Origin: Virgibacillus ihumii
GTDB taxonomy: Bacteria > Bacillota > Bacilli > Bacillales > Amphibacillaceae
Reading direction: 5' to 3'
Length of the DNA: 64,000 nt
Assembly (NCBI RefSeq): GCF_902726655.1
Contig: NZ_CACVAN010000001.1
Location: 3,100,001-3,164,000, forward strand
Below are positions 35,175 through 44,904 of this stretch, piece after piece. How positions within the stretch are numbered: position 1 is the first letter of the stretch; the number at the start of each line of letters is the position of its first letter. The notes under the pieces are model-generated. The model did not search any database, had not been told where the DNA came from, and saw only the letters and a program-made list of their open reading frames with translations. Made by a program: the position numbers and the translations under genes.

Positions 35175-35630
35175 ATGGTGACATTCTATGATCTGCTTGT
35201 TTTTGTACATGTTTTTTCAGCTATATTAGGACTTGGACCAGGATTTGTGATGATTTATATTGTAACAAAAGCAGCCAACTTAACCGAATTGAAGCATGCC
35301 TACATCATCCGGAGCAGGCTGCACATCTTTGTCATGGTTGGCGGAACATTGCTCTTGATTACCGGTATATGGATGGGTTTGCTGCACACCTATTTGTTCC
35401 AGCAAGGATGGTATGTGACAAGTCTTGTGCTGTATTTGATTGCGCTCGGATTCGGCCCGTCTGTACTGTCGCCCAGATCCAAGCCAGTAAAAGCTTTGTT
35501 GAAGAAATCAACAGGGGATGAAATACCGCCCGAATATTTCGTTCTCTCCAAAAAGCTGTTTTTCTATGAGCGAATTGAAAATACACTGTTTTTAATAGTG
35601 ATTGCATTGATGATATTGAAGCCATTTTAA
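35175..35630 (+). CDS. DUF2269-like membrane protein
   Basis: This 151-residue protein has four predicted helices. It starts MVTFYDLLVFVHVFSAILGLGPG, and the family-typical FVHVFSAI histidine is followed by RSRLHIFVMVGGTLLLITGIWMG. This matches the DUF2269 predicted integral membrane family, whose function is unknown. ATG 35175 is used with GGGGG five bases upstream; the longer frame from 35079 lacks a site. A terminator follows directly. Confidence 0.75.
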   Translation: MVTFYDLLVFVHVFSAILGLGPGFVMIYIVTKAANLTELKHAYIIRSRLHIFVMVGGTLLLITGIWMGLLHTYLFQQGWYVTSLVLYLIALGFGPSVLSPRSKPVKALLKKSTGDEIPPEYFVLSKKLFFYERIENTLFLIVIALMILKPF

Positions 35631-35637
35631 TAAAAAC

Positions 35638-35662
35638 GGGAGCACTTTCCAGAAGCGCTCCC
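35638..35662. terminator. Bidirectional terminator
   Basis: Stem gggagcactt / aagcgctccc with one mismatch and a five-base loop, flanked by AAAA and TTTT, lies between the converging DUF2269-like and fruA genes. Confidence 0.75.
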
Positions 35663-35669
35663 ATTTTCT

Positions 35670-37568
35670 TTATGCGGTAACTTTCTTTTTTAACATGCCC
35701 GCCATGATGGCAGTTATGGCAGCACCGATGATAATCGATGCAAGATAAAGCAACGCTTTGCCAAACCCGCCGTCAACAAGACCGATGACAAAAATACCGC
35801 CATGGGGTGCACGCAGGCCAATGTCAAACAGCATAGTCAGACCACCTGCAACCGCCGCTCCGACCATCGTTGACGGAATTACCCGTGCAGGGTCGGCAGC
35901 TGCGAATGGAATAACGCCTTCTGTAACGAAGCAAATGCCGAGCGGATATGCAGTCTTCCCGGCTTCCCGCTCTTCTTTGGAATAACGATTCTTAAACAAT
36001 GTAGTCGAAATTGCCATTCCAAGCGGCGGAACCATACCACCTGCCATTATTGCAGCGATGAACGCATAGTTTCCTGCATCCAGCATGGCGAGGCCGAACG
36101 TATATGCAGCTTTGTTAACTGGTCCACCCATATCAAAAGCCATCATCGCGCCTAAAATGATTCCGACAATAATCTGGTTCGTGCCGCCCATACTTTCCAG
36201 GAACTCGGATATACCGGTGTAAATTTGTGTCAGTGGCGGATTGATTACCATCATGATCAATCCTGTGATAGCAATGCTGAATAATGGATAAAACAATACC
36301 GGCTTTAATCCTTCTAGTGCATCCGGGAGTCCGGAAAAGATTTTTTTAATCAGGACAGTCAAATAACCTGCCAGAAACCCTGCAATAAGTCCGCCAAGAA
36401 AGCCTGATCCACCGGTTGCACCTTCCGCACCCGAAACGGTTACAGCGATTAAGCCGCCGACCATACCTGGTGCAAAGCCCGGCCGGTCAGCGATACTGGA
36501 TGCGATGAAACCTGCCAGAACAGGAACCATCAGGAAGAAGGCTTTTCCACCGCCGATTGTATTGAGCATAGCGGCAAGTTCATTGTATTGGGAACTGTTC
36601 GGGTCAGCTGATTTAATACCCCATAAAAAAGAAAGCGCGATTAAAATACCGCCGCCGACAACAAACGGTAGCATGTTGGAAACACCATTCATTAGATGTT
36701 TGTAAAACCCGCTTCGTCCTTCCTTCTCAGAAGATTTTTCACTAGCTGATGCTTCATGTTCATATATCGGCGCATTTTCATTAACCGCGCGATTTAGCAA
36801 ATCTTCCGCTTCATGAATTGCTTTTCCGACACCGGTTTCAATGACAGGTTTACCGTGAAAGCGGGACATTTCAACTTTTGTATCTGCTGCTACAATAATT
36901 GTGTCCGCTTCTTCAATATCCTTATCGGTCAACCTGTTTTTAACACCACCGGAACCATTTGTTTCCACCTTGATGGAAATTCCCATATCGTTGGCGGTTT
37001 CCGATAGTTTTTCGGCTGCCATGTACGTGTGCGCGATACCGGTTGGACAGGCTGTCACCGCAAGAATTCTCTGATCTGACCCGGCAGATTCTTCTTCTGT
37101 TGGCCCATCGACCTCGTTTTCCTTGTCATTAACTGCCTGCAGCACCTCTTCTTCAGACGTGGCATCGAGCACTTTTTGCCGGAAGTTTTCATCCATCAGG
37201 AATGTTGATAAGCGGGAAAGCGCCTCCAGGTGGTCATTGTTGGCACCTTCACTTGCCGCTATCATGAAAAATAAATGGGCAGGTTGTCCATCCAGCGATA
37301 CAAAATCAACGCCGGGTTTGGAACGTCCGAACGCAATGGCTGGTGTTTTAACCGCAGCTGACTTGGCGTGCGGAATGGCGATTCCTTCCCCGATACCGGT
37401 CGTGCTCTGTTCTTCCCGCTCCATTATGCCGTCTTTGAAAGCCTGCTTGTCTGCCAATTTGCCGGCATCATCAAGCTGATCCGCTAATTCGTCAAGCACT
37501 CCCTGTTTAGAATCGGCATGCAGGTCAAGAATGATCGTTTGTTTGCTTAACAGTTCCGTTATCTTCAT
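35670..37568 (-). CDS. fruA: PTS fructose transporter subunit IIABC
   Basis: This 632-residue fusion has a IIA domain with the phosphorylated histidine in GIAIPHAK (~67), a IIB domain with the cysteine in TACPTGIAHTYMAAEKL (~173), and a IIC membrane domain of about nine helices from ~290. It takes up fructose and delivers fructose-1-phosphate. It is the last gene of fruR-fruK-fruA. Order A-B-C and length match Bacillus FruA. Confidence 0.96.
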   Translation of the reverse strand: MKITELLSKQTIILDLHADSKQGVLDELADQLDDAGKLADKQAFKDGIMEREEQSTTGIGEGIAIPHAKSAAVKTPAIAFGRSKPGVDFVSLDGQPAHLFFMIAASEGANNDHLEALSRLSTFLMDENFRQKVLDATSEEEVLQAVNDKENEVDGPTEEESAGSDQRILAVTACPTGIAHTYMAAEKLSETANDMGISIKVETNGSGGVKNRLTDKDIEEADTIIVAADTKVEMSRFHGKPVIETGVGKAIHEAEDLLNRAVNENAPIYEHEASASEKSSEKEGRSGFYKHLMNGVSNMLPFVVGGGILIALSFLWGIKSADPNSSQYNELAAMLNTIGGGKAFFLMVPVLAGFIASSIADRPGFAPGMVGGLIAVTVSGAEGATGGSGFLGGLIAGFLAGYLTVLIKKIFSGLPDALEGLKPVLFYPLFSIAITGLIMMVINPPLTQIYTGISEFLESMGGTNQIIVGIILGAMMAFDMGGPVNKAAYTFGLAMLDAGNYAFIAAIMAGGMVPPLGMAISTTLFKNRYSKEEREAGKTAYPLGICFVTEGVIPFAAADPARVIPSTMVGAAVAGGLTMLFDIGLRAPHGGIFVIGLVDGGFGKALLYLASIIIGAAITAIMAGMLKKKVTA

Positions 37569-37583
37569 TATGTCACATCCTTT

Positions 37584-38492
37584 TTAAAGTTGATTAATAC
37601 TAACTTTCGAAACAAGTGACGCTACATTTTCTTTGCTGCATAAATCCGTCTGGAAAGCAGTTGCACTCCCAGCAGCAACACCGTATCGAAATGCTTCTTC
37701 GGGATTTTTATTTTGTAAATACGATGCAATAAAGCCTGATACTAATGAATCTCCTGCTCCGACTGTATTTACTGCTTTTCCAGCGGGTGGCGTAGCATCC
37801 CATTTTTTATTTCCCGAAACAAGAAGGGCACCTTCCTTACCCATGGAAACGATAACATGTTCAACATCGCCGGCAAGCTGTGAGGCATATTTAAATGCTT
37901 GTTTTTTGTTCGTGATCTTGGTATCAAATATCTGGCCAAGTTCATCCTGGTTCGGTTTCATCAGAAAAGGTTTGGCCGGAATTAGATTCTTAAGTGCCGG
38001 ACCCGATGTATCCAGCACGAAACGAATGCCCTGTTTGGAACAGTTTTCCGCAATTTGATAGTAAAAAGCGGTTTGAATTGAATTCGGCAAACTCCCTGCA
38101 AGTACGAACCAATCACCTTCGCGCAATGTATTGATTTTTTCCAGTAATAAGGCTTGCTGTTCCGGTGCTATAGTTGGTCCCGGTCCATTTAATTCAGTTT
38201 CTTTGCCGGATTTTATTTTGACATTAATCCGCGTAACTTCGTTTGTATCGATAAAGTCTGTTTCAATTCCTTCCCGTTGTAAAAAGTCGGCTATATAATC
38301 GCCGGTGAATCCGCCGGTGAATCCAAGTGCTGTACTTCGGATATTCAGCCGCTGCAGAACTCGCGAAACATTGATTCCTTTACCGCCCGGATAATAATAA
38401 ACGTCATTTGTACGGTTAAGCGTGCCGGGATTAAAATCGGAAAGATATGTCGTGTAATCAATGGATGGAGTAAATGTACATGTGTAAATCAA
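37584..38492 (-). CDS. fruK: 1-phosphofructokinase FruK
   Basis: This 302-residue PfkB-family kinase turns fructose-1-phosphate into fructose-1,6-bisphosphate. It shows GGKGINVSRVL (~38) and the catalytic GAGDSLVSGFIA (~248). The start is TTG 38492 with GGAGG seven bases upstream; TTGA overlaps the fruR stop by four bases. It lies 15 bases before fruA. Confidence 0.95.
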   Translation of the reverse strand: MIYTCTFTPSIDYTTYLSDFNPGTLNRTNDVYYYPGGKGINVSRVLQRLNIRSTALGFTGGFTGDYIADFLQREGIETDFIDTNEVTRINVKIKSGKETELNGPGPTIAPEQQALLLEKINTLREGDWFVLAGSLPNSIQTAFYYQIAENCSKQGIRFVLDTSGPALKNLIPAKPFLMKPNQDELGQIFDTKITNKKQAFKYASQLAGDVEHVIVSMGKEGALLVSGNKKWDATPPAGKAVNTVGAGDSLVSGFIASYLQNKNPEEAFRYGVAAGSATAFQTDLCSKENVASLVSKVSINQL

Positions 38493-39241
38493 GTGGACAC
38501 CTCCGTGACGTCTGTTCGTTCAGCCAATAGCTGCAGTTCATTTTCTTCCAAGTTGCTGGTAACAAGTGCTGCATCGGGCAGGTTGCAAATCTTTGCGAAA
38601 CTAATCTGATTGTATTTTGCACGATCCGCCAGTACATAAGTTTCTTTTGCCAGTGTGGAAGCGGTGTATTTAACGTGTGCCTCTTCCGGATCAGGTGTTG
38701 TGTAGCCATATGAAATATGATACCCATTCACACCTAAAAAACATTTATCAAACCGGTAATGTTCCAGTGACTGAATAGCCTGTGGTCCGATTAATGCGCT
38801 TGTTTTGGGTTTAATCAGGCCCCCGGTTAAATATGCCTGGATGTCGTTTTCGATGAATGTATCCAAATGTGTTAACCCGTTCGTAACAACGGCAACATCT
38901 TTATCCAGTAAAAAAGGGATAAGCTGCAATGTGGTTGTGCCCGCATCAAGAAAAATACAGTCACCATCATTCACGAATGACGCTGCATGTTTGGCTATTG
39001 CACGTTTTTCATGAATGTTTTTGGCTGATTTTTCAGTAATGCTGTATTCTTTTCGTTTTCGTTCCGTTAATGTTGCACCACCATGAATCCGTGTCAGTTC
39101 GCCTTTATTCTCAAGCGCTGATAAATCCCGTCTGATGGTTGACTCGGATGCATTTGTTTTATCGATAATGTCCTGCAGTGTAATTGTTTGTTTATCCTGC
39201 AATAAGTTCAGGATTGTATTATGCCTTTCTGTAGTTAGCAT
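38489..39241 (-). CDS. fruR: DeoR-family fructose operon repressor FruR
   Basis: This 250-residue regulator has a DeoR helix-turn-helix (~18-45; TLQDIIDKTNASESTIRRDL) and a C-terminal sugar-phosphate-sensing domain with FLDAGTTTLQLIPFL (~95) and ADRAKYNQISFAKI (~205). It probably senses fructose-1-phosphate and represses its own operon. It is first in fruRKA. Direct repeats and a cre site lie in its promoter. Confidence 0.93.
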   Translation of the reverse strand: MLTTERHNTILNLLQDKQTITLQDIIDKTNASESTIRRDLSALENKGELTRIHGGATLTERKRKEYSITEKSAKNIHEKRAIAKHAASFVNDGDCIFLDAGTTTLQLIPFLLDKDVAVVTNGLTHLDTFIENDIQAYLTGGLIKPKTSALIGPQAIQSLEHYRFDKCFLGVNGYHISYGYTTPDPEEAHVKYTASTLAKETYVLADRAKYNQISFAKICNLPDAALVTSNLEENELQLLAERTDVTEVST

Positions 39242-39278
39242 GTTATCACCTTATTTTTTTAGTATAAATATAGTTTAA

Positions 39279-39292
39279 CGGAAACGTTTGCA
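39279..39292 (-). promoter_or_regulatory. cre site (CcpA) of the fru operon
   Basis: The minus strand reads TGCAAACGTTTCCG, which fits the cre consensus TGNAANCGNWNNCW at all but the last base. It lies 38 bases upstream of fruR, suggesting catabolite control. Confidence 0.75.
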
Positions 39293-39296
39293 AAAA

Positions 39297-39339
39297 TCAA
39301 TCATAATCAATCAAAATAATTCATTTTCAATCATAATCA
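39297..39339 (-). promoter_or_regulatory. Putative FruR operator direct repeats
   Basis: TCAATCATAATCA occurs at 39297-39309 and again at 39327-39339, 30 bases apart. On the minus strand these are TGATTATGATTGA direct repeats of the type bound by DeoR-family regulators. The link to FruR is inferred from position. Confidence 0.55.
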
Positions 39340-39405
39340 TTTATCATGTTTAACTAACTTATAATCGGGTATTAAGGATTGGAAATACGGAGAGGAGGAT
39401 GCTTC

Positions 39406-39936
39406 ATGCGTAATGTGACATTGGAGGAAATTTTCACACACCCGGTTACACAGAAACACTTGGGAAGGTCCGGAGTCGCCCATGCCATTGCCGTGGCGGA
39501 ATATGCTTATATGTTTGCCAAACGGTATCAAGCAGATCCTGATCTTGCAACAAAAGCTGCACTGCTGCACGATGTGGGCCATTACAATTGGTATCGTAAC
39601 GGCGAATGGGATTACGAACTATACGAGGAAAATGATATTCATGCCATTAAAGGGGCGAGCCGTGCGCATAAACTGCTGATTCGAATTGGTGAGGACCCGG
39701 AAGCAGCAAAAGAAATTGCGATTGCCATTTTACTGCATACCGATTCCTATTTGCCTACAGGTGAGTTGAAATTAAAACCGCTGCAAAAAGCAGTAGCGCT
39801 GGCAGATGAAACGGATGAGGAAACCGGCGGCAATCATCATTATAAAACAGTTTCCAATCACGTAGCCCTGGAGCGGATTCGTGCGCTTGACGCTCGGATA
39901 GACAGTGAAGGAAAGCCAATTCATAAAATTGGATAA
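39406..39936 (+). CDS. HD-domain phosphohydrolase-like protein
   Basis: This 176-residue protein has an HD domain: HAIAVAEYA (~25) with the first histidine, ALLHDVGHYNWY (~58) with the HD pair, and a late AVALADETDEE (~137) with the final aspartate. It should bind a divalent metal and hydrolyse a phosphate ester. The substrate is unknown. ATG 39406 has GAGGAGG upstream. It is divergent from the fru operon and alone. Confidence 0.78.
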   Translation: MRNVTLEEIFTHPVTQKHLGRSGVAHAIAVAEYAYMFAKRYQADPDLATKAALLHDVGHYNWYRNGEWDYELYEENDIHAIKGASRAHKLLIRIGEDPEAAKEIAIAILLHTDSYLPTGELKLKPLQKAVALADETDEETGGNHHYKTVSNHVALERIRALDARIDSEGKPIHKIG

Positions 39937-39951
39937 TCACTGCATTAAAAA

Positions 39952-39973
39952 AGCGCACATTTTTATGCGCGCT
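39952..39973. terminator. Bidirectional terminator
   Basis: Stem agcgcacat / atgcgcgct with one mismatch and a four-base loop, flanked by A and T tracts, lies between the converging HD and carboxypeptidase genes. Confidence 0.6.
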
Positions 39974-39980
39974 CCCCAGT

Positions 39981-40994
39981 TTATTTCTTCCCTAAAAATT
40001 CTTCTAATGTTATGCCTTTGTTCATGATTTCAGTAGCGGCTTTTTCCCCTACATAACGGAGGTGCCATGGTTCGTATTGATATTTTGTGATATTTTCTTT
40101 ACCTTTCGGGTAGCGAATGATAAAGCCATATTCCGCTGCGTGTTCTTTCAGCCATTCTCCTTCATCGGTTTTTCCAAAATCAGTATTTAAATGGAATCCG
40201 ACATCGGGACTTGTAACATCCATTGTCAATCCTGTCTGATGCTCACTTTCGCCTGGACGGGCACTAACATCATTGGCTTCTTCCTCCCCGTATGCCTCTA
40301 CATTGGAAGCAAAGATGGCGTCCTGCCGTTCATAGGATCGGTATCCTGACTGTGCAAACAGTTCAAGCCCTGCTTGGTTGTTTGCAGCATGAAACAATTT
40401 TTCCAGAGCATTCGCTGCAACTTTCCGCATTTGTTTTTTTTCATGAAATCCGTCAAACGGAAAATTCACATCAGGCACGACCAGGTTTTTCGGTTTAAAG
40501 CCATCCGGAAGAGAATGTTGTTTGTTTACAAGCACAAGAACTTCATGCGGATTACTTGCAACTTTTTCATTTTGATCAGGCTTATCCAAAGCGGATCCGG
40601 GTGTCAGTTTTTTATTTGAATCGAGCGTTTTTTGTAATTTCTTTTTCGTCGCTTTGTTGTAGATTCCGGTAATCGGCATGTTTTCCTGCTGCATTTGAAA
40701 GTCTGTAACTGCCCAGGTAGTCATCTCATCGAACTTGCTGGTAATCGAAACCTGGTAGCCGATTTTATTCAATACTTGCTGCAATGCCTTCACATTTTCA
40801 CCCTGATCCGTTTTCTGCAAAACAGGTACAGGCAGTGTTGCTTTGACCTGTTCGGGTGTCTCGCTTTTATTGGCGGTATTTTTTTCACTATTTGGTGCCT
40901 GATTGCTTGTTTGAGTGCCATCATTTGAACACGCAACCGTTAAAAGCATCACAGCAACTAGTGCCGAGGCTATTGGCAAAACCTTTTTCAACAT
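39981..40994 (-). CDS. D-alanyl-D-alanine carboxypeptidase (M15B/VanY) lipoprotein
   Basis: This 337-residue precursor has a lipoprotein signal ending LLTVACS, a Ser/Asn/Lys-rich linker, a peptidoglycan-binding repeat (~70-125; GENVKALQQVLNKIGYQV) and an M15B peptidase domain. The zinc site is visible as GESEHQTGLTMDV (~250) and EPWHLRYVG (~315). It trims the terminal D-alanine of cell-wall stems outside the membrane. ATG 40994 follows GGGAGAG; 41033 lacks a site. The added binding domain is a common variant. Confidence 0.92.
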   Translation of the reverse strand: MLKKVLPIASALVAVMLLTVACSNDGTQTSNQAPNSEKNTANKSETPEQVKATLPVPVLQKTDQGENVKALQQVLNKIGYQVSITSKFDEMTTWAVTDFQMQQENMPITGIYNKATKKKLQKTLDSNKKLTPGSALDKPDQNEKVASNPHEVLVLVNKQHSLPDGFKPKNLVVPDVNFPFDGFHEKKQMRKVAANALEKLFHAANNQAGLELFAQSGYRSYERQDAIFASNVEAYGEEEANDVSARPGESEHQTGLTMDVTSPDVGFHLNTDFGKTDEGEWLKEHAAEYGFIIRYPKGKENITKYQYEPWHLRYVGEKAATEIMNKGITLEEFLGKK

Positions 40995-41182
40995 TATTTT
41001 CTCTCCCTGTTTTTCTATATCTTTACATATCATAACACTAGGATAAATTCACCGTCCATGTCATTTACAATAATAATTTTTGTGTGAATATTCCATGATT
41101 TGCGGTAGACTGGAATCAGGAACTCTTGGAAAATTAACTAAAATGAATAAGTTTTTGAGTGAAATGAAGGAGGCTAACGGTT

Positions 41183-42025
41183 ATGACAGAAATTGTAAGT
41201 GTTGAATGGCTTGCGGAGCGAATGAAGGAAAATTCGCGGGACACCGTGATTGTCGATGTCCGTTTTCAACTGACCGATGATGAGGCAGGCAGAAAGGAAT
41301 ACTTGGCCGGACATATTCCAACCGCGGTATATTTGGACTTGGATAAGGACTTGTCTGGTAAAGCGGCGAAACATGGCGGTAATCATCCATTGCCGGATAT
41401 GGAAACCTTTACGGCAAAAATCAGCCATATCGGTATTGACAATGATACGACAGTGGTCGTCTATGGAAAAGACAACGACATGTTTGCCGGCCGACTATGG
41501 TGGCTGCTTCAATACGTAGGGCTTGAAAAGGTATATTTGCTTGAAGGGGGTTACGATGAGTGGGTCAGAAAGGGTTATGATATCTCCACTGATATTCCCA
41601 GATTGGAAGCAGCGACGTTTAACCCAGCCATTCAGGAGAATGAAGCGGTTGACATTGAATATGTTAAAGAAAAGCTTGATGATAAGTCTGCAATCTTAAT
41701 AGATTCACGCGGGAAAGACAGATATCTGGGGAAAACAGAACCGCTTTATGCGAAGGCAGGTCATATTCCGGGTGCTAAAAACTACTTTTGGAAAAAAGTT
41801 TTGGATGACGAAGGGAAATGGAAGAACGAAGCCGATTTGAAAGAACATTTTAATGATCTCCCTCATGATAAAGAGATAATTGTTTCCTGCGGGTCAGGTG
41901 TGTCTGCAACGCCAAATGTGCTGGCATTAAAAGCGGCGGGATTTGAAAATGTGAAACTGTATCCGGGCAGCTTCAGTGACTGGATTTCCTATGAGGAAAA
42001 TGAAGTAGAGAAAAAGGAAGAGTGA
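41183..42025 (+). CDS. Tandem-rhodanese sulfurtransferase
   Basis: This 280-residue protein has two rhodanese domains. The N-terminal one is inactive-looking: VVYGKDNDMFAGRLWW has no cysteine at the active position. The C-terminal one carries the catalytic cysteine in VSCGSGVSATPNVLAL (~237). It resembles thiosulfate/3-mercaptopyruvate sulfurtransferases. GAAGGAGG precedes the ATG. It is followed four bases later by tag, so both are likely co-transcribed. Confidence 0.9.
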   Translation: MTEIVSVEWLAERMKENSRDTVIVDVRFQLTDDEAGRKEYLAGHIPTAVYLDLDKDLSGKAAKHGGNHPLPDMETFTAKISHIGIDNDTTVVVYGKDNDMFAGRLWWLLQYVGLEKVYLLEGGYDEWVRKGYDISTDIPRLEAATFNPAIQENEAVDIEYVKEKLDDKSAILIDSRGKDRYLGKTEPLYAKAGHIPGAKNYFWKKVLDDEGKWKNEADLKEHFNDLPHDKEIIVSCGSGVSATPNVLALKAAGFENVKLYPGSFSDWISYEENEVEKKEE

Positions 42026-42028
42026 CAG

Positions 42029-42595
42029 ATGGACAAAAATCGTTGTCAATGGGTATCCGATGAGCAAATTTATATTGATTATCATGATTATGAGTGGGGA
42101 AAACCGTCACATGATGATCAGCAATTATTTGAAATGCTCCTGCTGGAAGGTGCGCAAGCTGGATTAAGCTGGATTACAATTTTGAAGCGTCGGGAAAATT
42201 ATCGGAAAGCATTTGATCATTTCGATCCGGTCAAAATCAGTCAGTATGATGATCGGAAACGAGAGGAATTGCTGCAGGATGAAAGAATCATTCGAAATAA
42301 GCTTAAAGTGAATGCTTTTATAAATAATGCAAGGCAGTTCCTGAAAGTTCAGGAGGAGTTCGGCAGTTTTGATCGCTACGTCTGGCAATTTGTTGGCGGT
42401 GAGCCGGTTTTGAATGATTGGGAACAGCATGAGGATGTACCCGATTATACCGAGGAATCGAAACAGATGAGCAAGGACTTAAAAAAACGAGGATTCAAAT
42501 TTGTCGGCCCAACGATTTGCTATGCATTTATGCAGTCGACGGGTATGGTGAATGATCATACGAAAGATTGTTTTCTTTATCATGGTAGCATATGA
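42029..42595 (+). CDS. tag: DNA-3-methyladenine glycosylase I
   Basis: This 188-residue enzyme removes 3-methyladenine from DNA. It begins with RCQWVSDEQIYIDYHDYEWG, carries LLEGAQAGLSWITILKRRENYRKAF (~34) and ends in FVGPTICYAFMQSTGMVNDH. This C-terminal histidine and the N-terminal cysteine and histidine form the Tag zinc snap. It starts four bases after the sulfurtransferase stop. Confidence 0.95.
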   Translation: MDKNRCQWVSDEQIYIDYHDYEWGKPSHDDQQLFEMLLLEGAQAGLSWITILKRRENYRKAFDHFDPVKISQYDDRKREELLQDERIIRNKLKVNAFINNARQFLKVQEEFGSFDRYVWQFVGGEPVLNDWEQHEDVPDYTEESKQMSKDLKKRGFKFVGPTICYAFMQSTGMVNDHTKDCFLYHGSI

Positions 42596-42663
42596 TAAGA
42601 CTGCTGTTTTCAGTTGATGAGCCCCCCTCTAGCTATTTTTTCAGCGGGTTGGGGCCCACCCTC

Positions 42664-42693
42664 TTGAAATCCCTCTTCATACTCTAGTACAAT
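42664..42693 (+). promoter_or_regulatory. Promoter of the GNAT-like gene
   Basis: TTGAAA (42664-42669), an 18-base spacer and TACAAT (42688-42693), 36 bases before the start codon. Confidence 0.6.
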
Positions 42694-42729
42694 ACCAAAT
42701 TGTGCGCGTTTTTTGATGGAGGGAAGGGT

Positions 42730-43245
42730 ATGAACAGTATTTTCTTGGAACAGGAAGAAACGAGAAGTAAAGATGAATTGAAACAGGAACTAGATTCGCT
42801 GGAAATTCAAATGTTTCGGATGAAGGAAAATATAAATAAGATTGCAAAATATGCTGAAGTGATTAGCATTGATCAAACCAAAGAAAATGATTGGGTTGTT
42901 ATCTATGCTTATAAGGAAGGATCTACCTGTCAACTGATGCTGCATAACTGTGCAAGGCCATATCGCGGCAAATGGAATTCTGCTATCCAGGCGGAATTCA
43001 AGGGTGACGGCAATCTGCACATCGCTGATATAAAAGGCGAGGAAAATCAAGGGTATGGTTCCATTCTAATAAAGCATTTGAAGGATGTTGCCAGGGATGA
43101 CAATTTTCAATATATTACAGGCGACATTGTAAAGCGGGATTTCGATCATGTTGAACGATTAAAACATTTTTACAGCAAGCACAATTTTGATGTGAAAATT
43201 GACCACGAGGAACAGTATGGTGAAATTATTTGGAATGATTTGTGA
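42730..43245 (+). CDS. GNAT-like acyltransferase with coiled-coil N terminus
   Basis: This 171-residue protein starts with a helical, probably coiled-coil segment (~10-40). A GNAT-like C-terminal half follows, with QGYGSILIKHLKDVARD (~103) in the acetyl-CoA-binding position and HVERLKHFYSKHNFDV near the end. ATG 42730 is chosen with GGAGGG upstream; the frame from 42700 precedes this site. The substrate is unknown. It is monocistronic and converges on the amidase gene. Confidence 0.65.
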   Translation: MNSIFLEQEETRSKDELKQELDSLEIQMFRMKENINKIAKYAEVISIDQTKENDWVVIYAYKEGSTCQLMLHNCARPYRGKWNSAIQAEFKGDGNLHIADIKGEENQGYGSILIKHLKDVARDDNFQYITGDIVKRDFDHVERLKHFYSKHNFDVKIDHEEQYGEIIWNDL

Positions 43246-43266
43246 GGAAAGCTGACTCTGTTTAAC

Positions 43267-43291
43267 CGAGAAACAGCCTTCCTTTTTTTAT
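43267..43291 (+). terminator. Probable terminator
   Basis: Stem ctgttt / aaacag with a seven-base loop is followed by CCTTCC and seven T residues between converging genes. Confidence 0.5.
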
Positions 43292-43298
43292 GGTCAAG

Positions 43299-44723
43299 TT
43301 AATCTAGTTTTGGTATTTGTCTATGCTTTGTTGCTTGTTCATAAGCATACGCCAACTCAATCAGTTTCGATTCAGAAAAAGCTTTCCCTGAAAATGTTAT
43401 GCCGACCGGTTTTCCTTCTGAAGTGAAGCCTGCTGGAACAGTGATCGATGGGTAGCCTGCCTTTGCGGCAATTTCTGCACCATAATTATTGGCAAAAATT
43501 AAAGCGTCCAATAGATGCTCATCCATTACCTTATCGATCCCTTGGTTCTGAGACATTTTTATATCATTTAATCGGGAGTTGATATACTCCGCCTCCACAA
43601 GTCGTCCACTTTTTTCATTTGATTGTTTGAGAACAGATTGTCCGTATTGCAAAGCTTCTTCTTTATGAACTTCATTAAATTGGATAACTTCCTCTAACGA
43701 ATGGACCGGGACATTGGCCGATAAATCTTTTAAGTACGCATTTACGCCACTTTTAAATTCATGAAGCATTACATTAAAATCATCTATATCAGCCCGTAGT
43801 GTTATTGGGTCAATTATTTTAGCCCCCAAGTTTTCTATATCTCTTAAAGCCGCGTTAATGATACTGAGTTCCTCTTCATCTAAGCCTTCAAGGTAATCAC
43901 GTGAAATGCCAAGTGTTGTGTTCTGCAATCCATTTTTATTTAAAAATAGAGAATAATCCAGCTCTTGCTGATTAATGGTAGTAGCCGGATCCTCCCTATC
44001 GGTAACGGCAAGTATACTCAACATAACTGCAGTATCTTCCACAGTCCGTGTCATTGGTCCAGCTGTATCCTGACTGTTCGAAATTGGAATAATCCCGGTG
44101 CGACTCATTAATCCAACGGTTGGTTTTATGCCAACAAGCGAGTTGCTGCTGGCGGGACTGAGAATCGATCCGCTTGTTTCCGTGCCAATTGCCCCCGCAG
44201 CAAAGTTTGCAGCAATAGCTGCGCCTGATCCTGCACTTGAGCCACCGACGTCAAGTTTCCCAGGACCATATGGATTCATCACTTGTCCACCTAATGAACT
44301 GTACCCATTAGGCATTCCTTCCGTCATGAAGTTGGCCCATTCAGTCAGATTGGTCTTTCCTAGAATAACAGCTCCAGCCTCGCGAAGTATTTTGACAATA
44401 AAAGCATCATCATCTGCAAAATTATTTTCAAGTGCAACGGACCCCGCAGTTGTATGCATTTTGTCACCCGTGTTGATATTGTCTTTTATTAAAATTGGAA
44501 TGCCGTGCAGCGGCCCGCGTACACCTTTTTCTGCCCGTTCTGTATCGAGTGCTTCGGCAATATGCATTGCTTCCGGATTGATTTCCGAAACGGCATTAAT
44601 TTCGTTGTTTAATAACGCAATTTCTTCCAGATAAAGCGTGGTTAGTTTTTTTGCTGTTAGATTACCAGTGCTCATCCCAAGTTGCATTTCGGAAATGGTT
44701 GCTTCGGTTATTGTGATTGACAT
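43299..44723 (-). CDS. Amidase signature family protein
   Basis: This 474-residue enzyme has the Ser-cisSer-Lys triad: ILIKDNINT (~78) supplies lysine, and GGSSAGSGAAIAANFAAGAIGTETSGSI (~160-185, two motifs) supplies both serines. It hydrolyses an amide bond. It lacks the partner subunits of GatCAB and is a stand-alone amidase of unknown substrate. The PSITVPAGFTSEGKPVGITF segment is also typical. It is divergent from the second ABC-F leader. Confidence 0.92.
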   Translation of the reverse strand: MSITITEATISEMQLGMSTGNLTAKKLTTLYLEEIALLNNEINAVSEINPEAMHIAEALDTERAEKGVRGPLHGIPILIKDNINTGDKMHTTAGSVALENNFADDDAFIVKILREAGAVILGKTNLTEWANFMTEGMPNGYSSLGGQVMNPYGPGKLDVGGSSAGSGAAIAANFAAGAIGTETSGSILSPASSNSLVGIKPTVGLMSRTGIIPISNSQDTAGPMTRTVEDTAVMLSILAVTDREDPATTINQQELDYSLFLNKNGLQNTTLGISRDYLEGLDEEELSIINAALRDIENLGAKIIDPITLRADIDDFNVMLHEFKSGVNAYLKDLSANVPVHSLEEVIQFNEVHKEEALQYGQSVLKQSNEKSGRLVEAEYINSRLNDIKMSQNQGIDKVMDEHLLDALIFANNYGAEIAAKAGYPSITVPAGFTSEGKPVGITFSGKAFSESKLIELAYAYEQATKHRQIPKLD

Positions 44724-44904
44724 GGGGTTCCTCCTTCTGGAGTTTATTTTATAAGTGCAATTATAGCAGAATAGTTGAGTTAATAAATTAGCCCTTATAC
44801 CCGGGGAGTGAACATTCCGGGAAAAGTTCGGGTTTAAGAATATCGCATATAGACGTAAAACCTAAAAGATAGATAACATTTGATAATTGATCAAACTTGG
44901 TCCG